Below, one piece after another: positions 40,284 through 53,300 of a stretch of DNA of 64,000 bases. Source of the stretch: Hippophae tibetana (Eukaryota > Streptophyta > Magnoliopsida > Rosales > Elaeagnaceae). The notes beneath the pieces are model-generated. The model had not been told where the DNA came from and did no database searches. It saw nothing but the letters and a program-made list of their open reading frames with translations. Position 1 is the stretch's first letter; every line of letters begins with the position of its first letter. The translations under genes and the position numbers were made by a program. The DNA lies in assembly GCA_037013495.1 (NCBI GenBank), contig CM072802.1:66430983-66494982 (forward strand), read 5' to 3'.

Positions 40284-43200
40284 GATGACAAGGAATGCTC
40301 GTTTTGAGGTGCCACCGTTGCGGGCATTGATAGGCACCTCTAACACCCCGTGGGCAAAACCATGTCAAACGATGGAATTATTGGGCCATTTTTTTCACAC
40401 ATATTTAGAATAGTATTCCATCTCGTACTAGAAAGTTTCATGATTTTATTGACACGGGAAATATTTTTAGTCATTTTTTGAAGTATCCGTAAAATCATGA
40501 AAATTAGAAAATTCGGCAAAAATTATTATTTCTGGTTGGATGCAATTTCTTTCATCATCTAATATTTATTGATCACAAAATATTAGATTTGGCATGGTAT
40601 AAATAAAAAGATGACAAGGAATGCTCGTTTTGAGGTGCCATCGTTGGGGGCATTGATGGTCACCTCTAACACACAGTGGGCAAAACCATATGAAACGATA
40701 GAATTTTATGGCTATTTTTTTCACATATGTTTAGAATAGTATGTCATCTCGTACTGGAAATTTTAATGATTTTATGGAAACGGGAAGTATTTTTAGTCAT
40801 TTTTTGAAGTATCCGAAAAATCATGAAAAATAGAAAATTCGGCAAAAATTATTATTTCTTGTTGGATGCAATTCCTTTCATCATCTAAGATTTATTGATC
40901 ACAAAATATTCGATTTTTCATGGTAAAAATACAAAGATGACAAGGAAGGCTCGTTTTGAGGTGCCATCGTTGGGGGCATTGATGGGCACCTTTAACACAC
41001 CGTGGACAGAACCATATGAAACGATAGAATTTTATGGCTATTTTTTCACATATGTTTATAATGGTATGTCATCTCGTACTGGAAATTTTAATGATTTTTT
41101 GGAAACGGGAAGTATTTTTAGTCATTTTTTGAAGTATCCGAAAAATCAGGAAAAATAGAAAATTCGGCAAAAATTATTATTTCTTGTTGGATGCAATTCC
41201 TTTCATCATCTAAGATTTATTGATCACAAAATATTCGATTTGTCATGGTGAAAATACAAAGATGACAAGGAATGCTCGTTTTGAGGTGCCACCGTTGCGG
41301 GCATTGATGGGCACCTCTAACACCCCGTGGGCAAAACCATGTCAAACGATGGAATTATTGGGCCATTTTTTTCACACATGTTTAGAATAGTATTCCATCT
41401 CGTACTAGAAAGTTTTATGATTTTATTGACACGGGAAATATTTTTAGTCATTTTTTGAAGTATCCGAAAAATCATGAAAATTAGAAAATTCGGCAAAAAT
41501 TATTATTTCTGGTTGGATGCAATTTCTTTCATCATCTAATATTTATTGATCACAAAATATTAGATTTCGCATGGTATAAATACAAAGATGACAAGGAATG
41601 CTCGTTTTGAGGTGCCATCGTTGGGGGCATTGATGGTCACCTCTAACACACCGTGGGCAAAACCATATGAAACGATAGAATTTTATGGCTATTTTTTTCA
41701 CATATGTTTAGAATAGTATGTCATCTCGTACTGGAAAGTTTAATTATTTTTTGGAAACGGGAAGTATTTTTAGTCATTTTTTGAAGTATCCGAAAAATCA
41801 GGAAAAATAGAAAATTCGGCAAAAATTATTATTTCTTGTTGGATGCAATTCCTTTCATCATCTAAGATTTATTGATCACAAAATATTCGATTTGTCATGG
41901 TAAAAATACAAAGATGACAAGGAATGCTCGTTTTGAGGTGCCACCGTTGCGGGCATTGATAGGCACCTCTAACACCCCGTGGGCAAAACCATGTCAAACG
42001 ATGGAATTATTGGGACATTTTTTTCACACATATTTAGAATAGTATTCCATCTCGTACTAGAAAGTTTCATGATTTTATTGACACGGGAAATATTTTTAGT
42101 CATTTTTTGAAGTATCCGTAAAATCATGAAAATTAGAAAATTCGGCAAAAATTATTATTTCTGGTTGGATGCAATTTCTTTCATCATCTAATATTTATTG
42201 ATCACAAAATATTAGATTTGGCATGGTATAAATAAAAAGATGACAAGGAATGCTCGTTTTGAGGTGCCATCGTTGGGGGCATTGATGGTCACCTCTAACA
42301 CACAGTGGGCAAAACCATATGAAACAATAGAATTTTATGGCTATTTTTTTCACATATGTTTAGAATAGTATGTCATCTCGTACTAGAAAGTTTAATTATT
42401 TTTTGGAAACGGGAAGTATTTTTAGTCATTTTTTGAAGTATCCGAAAAATCATGAAAAATAGAAAATTTGGCAAAAATTATTATTTCTTGTTGGATGCAA
42501 TTCCTTTCATCATCTAAGATTTATTGATCACAAAATATTCGATTTTTCATGGTAAAAATACAAAGATGACAAGGAAGGCTCGTTTTGAGGTGCCATCGTT
42601 GGGGGCATTGATGGTCACCTCTAACACACCGTGGGCAAAACCATATGAAACGAGAGAATTTTATGGCTATTTTTTTCACATATGTTTAGAATAGTATGTC
42701 ATCTCGTACTGGAAAGTTTAATTATTTTTTGGAAACGGGAAGTATTTTTAGTCATTTTTTGAAGTATCCGAAAAATCATGAAAAATAGAAAATTCGGCAA
42801 AAATTATTATTTCTTGTTGGATGCAATTCCTTTCATCATCTAAGATTTATTGATCACAAAATATTCGATTTGTCATGGTAAAAATACAAAGATGACAAGG
42901 AATGCTCGTTTTGAGGTGCCACCGTTACGGGCATTGATGGGCACCTCTAACACCTCGTGGGCAAAACCATGTCAAACGATGGAATTATTGGGCCGTTTTT
43001 TTCACACATGTTTAGAATAGTATTCCATCTCGTACTAGAAAGTTTCATGATTTTATTGACACGGGAAATATTTTTAGTCATTTTTTGAAGTATCCGAAAA
43101 ATCATGAAAATTAGAAAATTCGGCAAAAATTATTATTTCTGGTTGGATGCAATTTCTTTCATCATCTAAGATTTATTGATCACAAAATATTAGATTTGGC

Positions 43201-45497
43201 ATGGTATAAATACGAAGATGACAAGGAATGCTCGTTTTGAGGTGCCATCGTTGGGGGCATTGATGGTCACCTCTAACACACCGTGGGCAAAACCATATGA
43301 AACGATAGAATTTTATGGCTATTTTTTTCACATATGTTTAGAATAGTATGTCATCTTGTACAGGAAAGTTTAATTATTTTATGAAAACGGGAAGTATTTT
43401 TAGTCATTTTTTGAAGTATCCGAAAAATCATGAAAAATAGAAAATTCATCAAAAATTATTATTTCTTGTTGGATGCAATTCCTTTCATCATCTAAGATTT
43501 ATTGATGACAAAATATTCGATTTGTCATGGTAAAAATACAAAGATGACAAGGAATGCTCGTTTTGAGGTGCCACCGTTGCGGGCAATGATGGGCACCTCT
43601 AACACCCCGTCGGCAAAACCATGTCAAACGATGGAATTATTGGGCCATTTTTTTCAGACATGTTTAGAAGAGTATTCCATCTCGTACTGGAAAAGTTCAT
43701 GATTTTATGGACACGTGAAATATATTTAGTCATGTTTTGAAGTATCCAAAAATTCATTAGAATAAGAAAATTTGGCAAAAATTATTATTTCTTTTTGGAT
43801 GCAATTCCTTTCTTCATCTAAGATTTATTGATCACAAAATATTCGATTTGTCATGGTAAAAATACAAAGATGACAAGGAATGCTCGTTTTGAGGTGCCAC
43901 CGTTGCGAGCATTGATGGGCACCTCTAACACCCCGTGGGCAAAACCATGTCAAACGATGGAATTATTGGTCCATTTTTTCACACATATTTAGAATAGTAT
44001 TCCATCTCGTACTAGAAAGTTTCATGATTTTATTGATACGGGAAATATTTTTAGTCAGTTTTTGAAGTATCCGAAAAATCATGAAAATTAGAAAATTCGG
44101 CAAAAATTATTATTTCTGGTTGGATGCAATTTCTTTCATCATCTAATATTTATTGATCACAAAATGTTAGATTTGGCATGGTATAAATACAAAGATGACA
44201 AGGAATGCTCGTTTTGAGGTGCCATCGTAGGGGGCATTGATGGTCACCCCTAACACACTGTGGGCAAAACCATATGAAACGATAGAATTTTATGGCTATT
44301 TTTTTCACATATGTTTAGAATAATATGTCATCTCGTACTGGAAAGTTTAATTATTTTTTGGAAACGGGAAGTATTTTTAGTCATTTTTTGAAGTATCCGA
44401 AAAATCAGGAAAAATAGAAAATTCGGCAAAAATTATTATTTCTTGTTGGATGCAATTCCTTTCATCATCTAAGATTTATTGATCACAAAATATTCGATTT
44501 GTCATGTTAAAAATACAAAGATGACAAGGAATGCTCGTTTTGAGGTGCCACCGTTGCGGGCATTGATAGGCACCTCTAACACCCCGTGGGAAAAACCATG
44601 TCAAACGATGGAATTATTGGGCCATTTTTTTCACACATATTTAGAATAGTATTCCATCTCATACTAGAAAGTTTCATGATTTTATTGACACGGGAAATAT
44701 TTTTAGTCATTTTTTGAAGTATCCGAAAAATCATGAAAAGTAGAAAATTCGGCAAAAATTATTATTTCTGGTTGGATGCAATTTCTTTCATCATCTAATA
44801 TTTATTGATCACAAAATATTAGATTTGGCATGGTATAAATACAAAGATGACAAGGAATGCTCGTTTTGAGGTGCCATCGTTGGGGGCATTGATGGTCACC
44901 TCTAACACACCGTGGGCAAAACCATATGAAACGATAGAATTTTATGGCTATTTTTTTCACATATGTTTAGAATAGTATGTCATCTCGTACTGGAAAGTTT
45001 AATTATTTTTTGGAAACGGGAAGTATTTTTAGTCATTTTTTGAAGTATCCGAAAAATCATGAAAAATAGAAAATTCGGCAAAAATTATTATTTCTTATTG
45101 GATGCAATTCCTTTCATCATCTAAGATTTATTGATCACAAAATATTCGATTTGTCATGGTAAAAATACAAAGATGACAAGGAATGCTCGTTTTGAGGTGC
45201 CACCGTTGCGGGCATTGATGGGCACCTCTAACACCCCGTGGGCAAAACCATGTCAAACGATGGAATTATTGGACCATTTTTTTCACACATGTTTAGAATA
45301 GTATGTCATCTCGTACTGGAAAGTATAATGATTTTTTGGAAACGGGAAGTATTTTTAGTCATTTTTTGAAGTATCCGAAAAATCAGGAAAAATAGAAAAT
45401 TCGGCAAAAATTATTATTTCTTGTTGGATGCAATTCCTTTCATCATCTAAGATTTATTGATCACAAAATATTCGATTTGTCATGGTAAAAATACAAA
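40284..45497 (+). repeat. 16-monomer higher-order repeat, 5,214 bp, copy 2
   Basis: This has the same order a to n. Most differences from copy 1 lie in a, b and d: GGGCCAT for GGGACAT near 40,385, AAATTTTAATGATTTTATGG for AAAGTTTAATTATTTTTTGG near 40,760, and GGGCCAT for GGGCCGT near 41,365. Types f to n look almost identical, including rare changes such as the six-T CCATTTTTTCACAC in j (near 38,760 and 43,975) and CATTAGAATAAG in i. Homogenisation is recent. Confidence 0.92.
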
Positions 45498-48400
45498 GAT
45501 GACAAGGAATGCTCGTTTTGAGGTGCCACCGTTGCGGGCATTGATAGGCACCTCTAACACCCCGTGGGCAAAACCATGTCAAACGATGGAATTATTGGGC
45601 CATTTTTTTCACACATATTTAGAATAGTATTCCATCTCGTACTAGAAAGTTTCATGATTTTATTGACACGGGAAATATTTTTAGTCATTTTTTGAAGTAT
45701 CCGTAAAATCATAAAAATTAGAAAATTCGGCAAAAATTATTATTTCTGGTTGGATGCAATTTCTTTCATCATCTAATATTTATTGATCACAAAATATTAG
45801 ATTTGGCATGGTATAAATAAAAAGATGACAAGGAATGCTCGTTTTGAGGTGCCATCGTTGGGGGCATTGATGGTCACCTCTAACACACAGTGGGCAAAAC
45901 CATATGAAACGATAGAATTTTATGGCTATTTTTTTCACATATGTTTAGAATAGTATGTCATCTCGTACTGGAAATTTTAATGATTTTATGGAAACGGGAA
46001 GTATTTTTAGTCATTTTTTAAAGTATCCGAAAAATCATGAAAAATAGAAAATTCGGCAAAAATTATTATTTCTTGTTGGATGCAATTCCTTTCATCATCT
46101 AAGATTTATTGATCACAAAATATTCGATTTTTCATGGTAAAAATACAAAGATGACAAGGAAGGCTCGTTTTGAGGTGCCATCGTTGGGGGCATTGATGGG
46201 CACCTTTAACACACCGTGGACAGAACCATATGAAACGATAGAATTTTATGGCTATTTTTTCACATATGTTTATAATGGTATGTCATCTCGTACTGGAAAT
46301 TTTAATGATTTTTTGGAAACGGGAAGTATTTTTAGTCATTTTTTGAAGTATCCGAAAAATCAGGAAAAATAGAAAATTCGGCAAAAATTATTATTTCTTG
46401 TTGGATGCAATTCCTTTCATCATCTAAGATTTATTGATCACAAAATATTCGATTTGTCATGGTGAAAATACAAAGATGACAAGGAATGCTCGTTTTGAGG
46501 TGCCACCGTTGCGGGCATTGATGGGCACCTCTAACACCCCGTGGGCAAAACCATGTCAAACGATGGAATTATTGGGCCGTTTTTTTCACACATGTTTAGA
46601 ATAGTATTCCATCTCGTACTAGAAAGTTTTATGATTTTATTGACACGGGAAATATTTTTAGTCATTTTTTGAAGTATCCGAAAAATCATGAAAATTAGAA
46701 AATTCGGCAAAAATTATTATTTCTGGTTGGATGCAATTTCTTTCATCATCTAATATTTATTGATCACAAAATGTTAGATTTGGCATGGTATAAATACAAA
46801 GATGACAAGGAATGCTCGTTTTGAGGTGCCATCGTAGGGGGCATTGATGGTCACCCCTAACACACTGTGGGCAAAACCATATGAAACGATAGAATTTTAT
46901 GGCTATTTTTTTCACATATGTTTAGAATAATATGTCATCTCGTACTGGAAAGTTTAATTATTTTTTGGAAACGGGAAGTATTTTTAGTCATTTTTTGAAG
47001 TATCCGAAAAATCAGGAAAAATAGAAAATTCGGCAAAAATTATTATTTCTTGTTGGATGCAATTCCTTTCATCATCTAAGATTTATTGATCACAAAATAT
47101 TCGATTTGTCATGTTAAAAATACAAAGATGACAAGGAATGCTCGTTTTGAGGTGCCACCGTTGCGGGCATTGATAGGCACCTCTAACACCCCGTGGGAAA
47201 AACCATGTCAAACGATGGAATTATTGGGCCATTTTTTTCACACATATTTAGAATAGTATTCCATCTCATACTAGAAAGTTTCATGATTTTATTGACACGG
47301 GAAATATTTTTAGTCATTTTTTGAAGTATCCGAAAAATCATGAAAAGTAGAAAATTCGGCAAAAATTATTATTTCTGGTTGGATGCAATTTCTTTCATCA
47401 TCTAATATTTATTGATCACAAAATATTAGATTTGGCATGGTATAAATACAAAGATGACAAGGAATGCTCGTTTTGAGGTGCCATCGTTGGGGGCATTGAT
47501 GGTCACCTCTAACACACCGTGGGCAAAACCATATGAAACGATAGAATTTTATGGCTATTTTTTTCACATATGTTTAGAATAGTATGTCATCTCGTACTGG
47601 AAAGTTTAATTATTTTTTGGAAACGGGAAGTATTTTTAGTCATTTTTTGAAGTATCCGAAAAATCATGAAAAATAGAAAATTCGGCAAAAATTATTATTT
47701 CTTATTGGATGCAATTCCTTTCATCATCTAAGATTTATTGATCACAAAATATTCGATTTGTCATGGTAAAAATACAAAGATGACAAGGAATGCTCGTTTT
47801 GAGGTGCCACCGTTGCGGGCATTGATGGGCACCTCTAACACCCCGTGGGCAAAACCATGTCAAACGATGGAATTATTGGACCATTTTTTTCACACATGTT
47901 TAGAATAGTATGTCATCTCGTACTGGAAAGTATAATGATTTTTTGGAAACGGGAAGTATTTTTAGTCATTTTTTGAAGTATCCGAAAAATCAGGAAAAAT
48001 AGAAAATTCGGCAAAAATTATTATTTCTTGTTGGATGCAATTCCTTTCATCATCTAAGATTTATTGATCACAAAATATTCGATTTGTCATGGTAAAAATA
48101 CCAAGATGACAAGGAATGCTCGTTTTGAGGTGCCACCGTTGCGGGCATTGATAGGCACCTCTAACACCCCGTGGGCAAAACCATGTCAAACGATGGAATT
48201 ATTGGGCCATTTTTTTCACACATATTTAGAATAGTATTCCATCTCGTACTAGAAAGTTTCATGATTTTATTGACACGGGAAATATTTTTAGTCATTTTTT
48301 GAAGTATCCGTAAAATCATGAAAATTAGAAAATTCGGCAAAAATTATTATTTCTGGTTGGATGCAATTTCTTTCATCATCTAATATTTATTGATCACAAA

Positions 48401-49407
48401 ATATTAGATTTGGCATGGTATAAATAAAAAGATGACAAGGAATGCTCGTTTTGAGGTGCCATCGTTGGGGGCATTGATGGTCACCTCTAACACACAGTGG
48501 GCAAAACCATATGAAACGATAGAATTTTATGGCTATTTTTTTCACATATGTTTAGAATAGTATGTCATCTCGTACTGGAAATTTTAATGATTTTATGGAA
48601 ACGGGAAGTATTTTTAGTCATTTTTTGAAGTATCCGAAAAATCATGAAAAATAGAAAATTCGGCAAAAATTATTATTTCTTGTTGGATGCAATTCCTTTC
48701 ATCATCTAAGATTTATTGATCACAAAATATTCGATTTTTCATGGTAAAAATACAAAGATGACAAGGAAGGCTCGTTTGGAGGTGCCATCGTTGGGGGCAT
48801 TGATGGGCACCTTTAACACACCGTGGACAGAACCATATGAAACGATAGAATTTTATGGCTATTTTTTCACATATGTTTATAATGGTATGTCATCTCGTAC
48901 TGGAAATTTTAATGATTTTTTGGAAACGGGAAGTATTTTTAGTCATTTTTTGAAGTATCCGAAAAATCAGGAAAAATAGAAAATTCGGCAAAAATTATTA
49001 TTTCTTGTTGGATGCAATTCCTTTCATCATCTAAGATTTATTGATCACAAAATATTCGATTTGTCATGGTGAAAATACAAAGATGACAAGGAATGCTCGT
49101 TTTGAGGTGCCACCGTTGCGGGCATTGATGGGCACCTCTAACACCCCGTGGGCAAAACCATGTCAAACGATGGAATTATTGGGCCGTTTTTTTCACACAT
49201 GTTTAGAATTGTATTCCATCTCGTACTAGAAAGTTTTATGATTTTATTGACACGGGAAATATTTTTATTCATTTTTTGAAGTATCCGAAAAATCATGAAA
49301 ATTAGAAAATTCGGCAAAAATTATTATTTCTGGTTGGATGCAATTTCTTTCATCATCTAATATTTATTGATCACAAAATATTAGATTTCGCATGGTATAA
49401 ATACAAA
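44194..49407 (+). repeat. 8-monomer HOR k-l-m-n-a-b-c-d, 2,607 bp, two copies
   Basis: Copies are 44,194-46,800 and 46,801-49,407. Copy 1 overlaps the end of the 16-mer and its partial third copy, because the 8-mer is the 16-mer with the eight monomers e to j removed. Private changes include ATACCAAGATG at about 48,098, CGTTTGGAGG at about 48,773 and TTTAGAATTGTATT at about 49,203 in copy 2, and ATCATAAAAATTAG near 45,708 in copy 1. Confidence 0.9.
45498..46800 (+). repeat. Partial third copy of the 16-mer (a-b-c-d)
   Basis: Monomers a, b, c and d follow in register at +5,214. Then, between about 46,640 and 46,771, type d passes into type k (ATGTTAGATTTGG, ATCGTAGGGGG) instead of type e. This is the junction that creates the 8-mer HOR. 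Confidence 0.9.
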
Positions 49408-50385
49408 GATGACAAGGAATGCTCGTTTTGAGGTGCCATCGTTGGGGGCATTGATGGTCACCTCTAACACACCGTGGGCAAAACCATATGAAACGATAGA
49501 ATTTTATGGCTATTTTTTTCACATATGTTTAGAATAGTATGTCATCTCGTACTGGAAAGTTTAATTATTTTTTGGAAACGGGAAGTATTTTTAGTCATTT
49601 TTTGAAGTATCCGAAAAATCATGAAAAATAGAAAATTCGGCAAAAATTATTATTTCTTATTGGATGCAATTCCTTTCATCATCTAAGATTTATTGATCAC
49701 AAAATATTCGATTTGTCATGGTAAAAATACAAAGATGACAAGGAATGCTCGTTTTGAGGTGGCACCGTTGCGGGCATTGATGGGCACCTCTAACACCCCG
49801 TGGGCAAAACCATGTCAAACGATGGAATTATTGGACCATTTTTTTCACACATGTTTAGAATAGTATGTCATCTCGTAATGGAAAGTATAATGATTTTTTG
49901 GAAACGGGAAGTATTTTTAGTCATTTTTTGAAGTATCCGAAAAATCAGGAAAAATAGAAAATTCGGCAAAAATTATTATTTCTTGTTGGATGCAATTCCT
50001 TTCATCATCTAAGATTTATTGATCACAAAATATTCGATTTGTCATGGTAAAAATACAAAGATGACAAGGAATGCTCGTTTTGAGGTGCCACCGTTGCGGG
50101 CATTGATAGGCACCTCTAACACCCCGTGGGCAAAACCATGTCAAACGATGGAATTATTGGGCCATTTTTTTCACACATATTTAGAATAGTATTCCATCTC
50201 GTACTAGAAAGTTTCATGATTTTATTGACACGGGAAATATTTTTAGTCATTTTTTGAAGTATCCGAAAAATCATGAAAATTAGAAAATTCGGCAAAAATT
50301 ATTATTTCTGGTTGGATGCAATTTCTTTCATCATCTATGATTTATTGATCACAAAATATTAGATTTGGCATGGTATAAATACGAA
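49408..50385 (+). repeat. e-n-a monomers; the last is a chimera of types a and g
   Basis: Type e (49,408) and type n with GAGGTGGCACCG (about 49,734) match 34,418-35,069. The monomer at about 50,061 begins as type a (GATAGGCACC, GGGCCAT, CACACATATTT) but continues with GAAAAATCATG, as type g does, rather than type a's GTAAAATCATG. It is followed by type h. A new variant, ATCTATGATTTATTG, appears at about 50,333. Confidence 0.83.
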
Positions 50386-53300
50386 GATGACAAGGAATGC
50401 TCGTTTTGAGGTGCCATCGTTGGGGGCATTGATGGTCACCTCTAACACACCGTGGGCAAAACCATATGAAACGATAGAATTTTATGGCTATTTTTTTCAC
50501 ATATGTTTAGAATAGTATGTCATCTTGTACAGGAAAGTTTAATTATTTTATGAAAACGGGAAGTATTTTTAGTCATTTTTTGAAGTATCCGAAAAATCAT
50601 GAAAAATAGAAAATTCATCAAAAATTATTATTTCTTGTTGGATGCAATTCCTTTCATCATCTAAGATTTATTGATGACAAAATATTCGATTTGTCATGGT
50701 AAAAATACAAAGATGACAAGGAATGCTCGTTTTGAGGTGCCACCGTTGCGGGCAATGATGGGCACCTCTAACACCCCGTCGGCAAAACCATGTCAAACGA
50801 TGGAATTATTGGGCCATTTTTTTCAGACATGTTTAGAAGAGTATTCCATCTCGTACTGGAAAAGTTCATGATTTTATGGACACGTGAAATATATTTAGTC
50901 ATGTTTTGAAGTATCCAAAAATTCATTAGAATAAGAAAATTTGGCAAAAATTATTATTTCTTTTTGGATGCAATTCCTTTCTTCATCTAAGATTTATTGA
51001 TCACAAAATATTCGATTTGTCATGGTAAAAATACAAAGATGACAAGGAATGCTCGTTTTGAGGTGCCACCGTTGCGAGCATTGATGGGCACCTCTAACAC
51101 CCCGTGGGCAAAACCATGTCAAACGATGGAATTATTGGTCCATTTTTTTCACACATATTTAGAATAGTATTCCATCTCGTACTAGAAAGTTTCATGATTT
51201 TATTGATACGGGAAATATTTTTAGTCAGTTTTTGAAGTATCCGAAAAATCATGAAAATTAGAAAATTCGGCAAAAATTATTATTTCTGGTTGGATGCAAT
51301 TTCTTTCATCATCTAATATTTATTGATCACAAAATGTTAGATTTGGCATGGTATAAATACAAAGATGACAAGGAATGCTCGTTTTGAGGTGCCATCGTAG
51401 GGGGCATTGATGGTCACCCCTAACACACTGTGGGCAAAACCATATGAAACGATAGAATTTTATGGCTATTTTTTTCACATATGTTTAGAATAATATGTCA
51501 TCTCGTACTGGAAAGTTTAATTATTTTTTGGAAACGGGAAGTATTTTTAGTCATTTTTTGAAGTATCCGAAAAATCAGGAAAAATAGAAAATTCGGCAAA
51601 AATTATTATTTCTTGTTGGATGCAATTCCTTTCATCATCTAAGATTTATTGATCACAAAATATTCGATTTGTCATGTTAAAAATACAAAGATGACAAGGA
51701 ATGCTCGTTTTGAGGTGCCACCGTTGCGGGCATTGATAGGCACCTCTAACACCCCGTGGGAAAAACCATGTCAAACGATGGAATTATTGGGCCATTTTTT
51801 TCACACATATTTAGAATAGTATTCCATCTCATACTAGAAAGTTTCATGATTTTATTGACACGGGAAATATTTTTAGTCATTTTTTGAAGTATCCGAAAAA
51901 TCATGAAAAGTAGAAAATTCGGCAAAAATTATTATTTCTGGTTGGATGCAATTTCTTTCATCATCTAATATTTATTGATCACAAAATATTAGATTTGGCA
52001 TGGTATAAATACAAAGATGACAAGGAATGCTCGTTTTGAGGTGCCATCGTTGGGGGCATTGATGGTCACCTCTAACACACCGTGGGCAAAACCATATGAA
52101 ACGATAGAATTTTATGGCTATTTTTTTCACATATGTTTAGAATAGTATGTCATCTCGTACTGGAAAGTTTAATTATTTTTTGGAAACGAGAAGTATTTTT
52201 AGTCATTTTTTGAAGTATCCGAAAAATCATGAAAAATAGAAAATTCGGCAAAAATTATTATTTCTTATTGGATGCAATTCCTTTCATCATCTAAGATTTA
52301 TTGATCACAAAATATTCGATTTGTCATGGTAAAAATACAAAGATGACAAGGAATGCTCGTTTTGAGGTGCCACCGTTGCGGGCATTGATGGGCACCTCTA
52401 ACACCCCGTGGGCAAAACCATGTCAAACGATGGAATTATTGGACCATTTTTTTCACACATGTTTAGAATAGTATGTCATCTCGTACTGGAAAGTATAATG
52501 ATTTTTTGGAAACGGGAAGTATTTTTAGTCATTTTTTGAAGTATCCGAAAAATCAGGAAAAATAGAAAATTCGGCAAAAATTATTATTTCTTGTTGGATG
52601 CAATTCCTTTCATCATCTAAGATTTATTGATCACAAAATATTCGATTTGTCATGGTAAAAATACAAAGATGACAAGGAATGCTCGTTTTGAGGTGCCACC
52701 GTTGCGGGCATTGATAGGCACCTCTAACACCCCGTGGGCAAAACCATGTCAAACGATGGAATTATTGGGCCATTTTTTTCACACATATTTAGAATAGTAT
52801 TCCATCTCGTACTAGAAAGTTTCATGATTTTATTCACACGGGAAATATTTTTAGTCATTTTTTGAAGTATCCGTAAAATCATGAAAATTAGAAAATTCGG
52901 CAAAAATTATTATTTCTGGTTGGATGCAATTTCTTTCATCATCTATGATTTATTGATCACAAAATATTAGATTTGGCATGGTATAAATACGAAGATGACA
53001 AGGAATGCTCGTTTTGAGGTGCCATCGTTGGGGGCATTGATGGTCACCTCTAACACACCGTGGGCAAAACCATATGAAACGATAGAATTTTATGGCTATT
53101 TTTTTCACATATGTTTAGAATAGTATGTCATCTTGTACAGGAAAGTTTAATTATTTTATGAAAACGGGAAGTATTTTTAGTCATTTTTTGAAGTATCCGA
53201 AAAATCATGAAAAATAGAAAATTCATCAAAAATTATTATTTCTTGTTGGATGCAATTCCTTTCATCATCTAAGATTTATTGATGACAAAATATTCGATTT

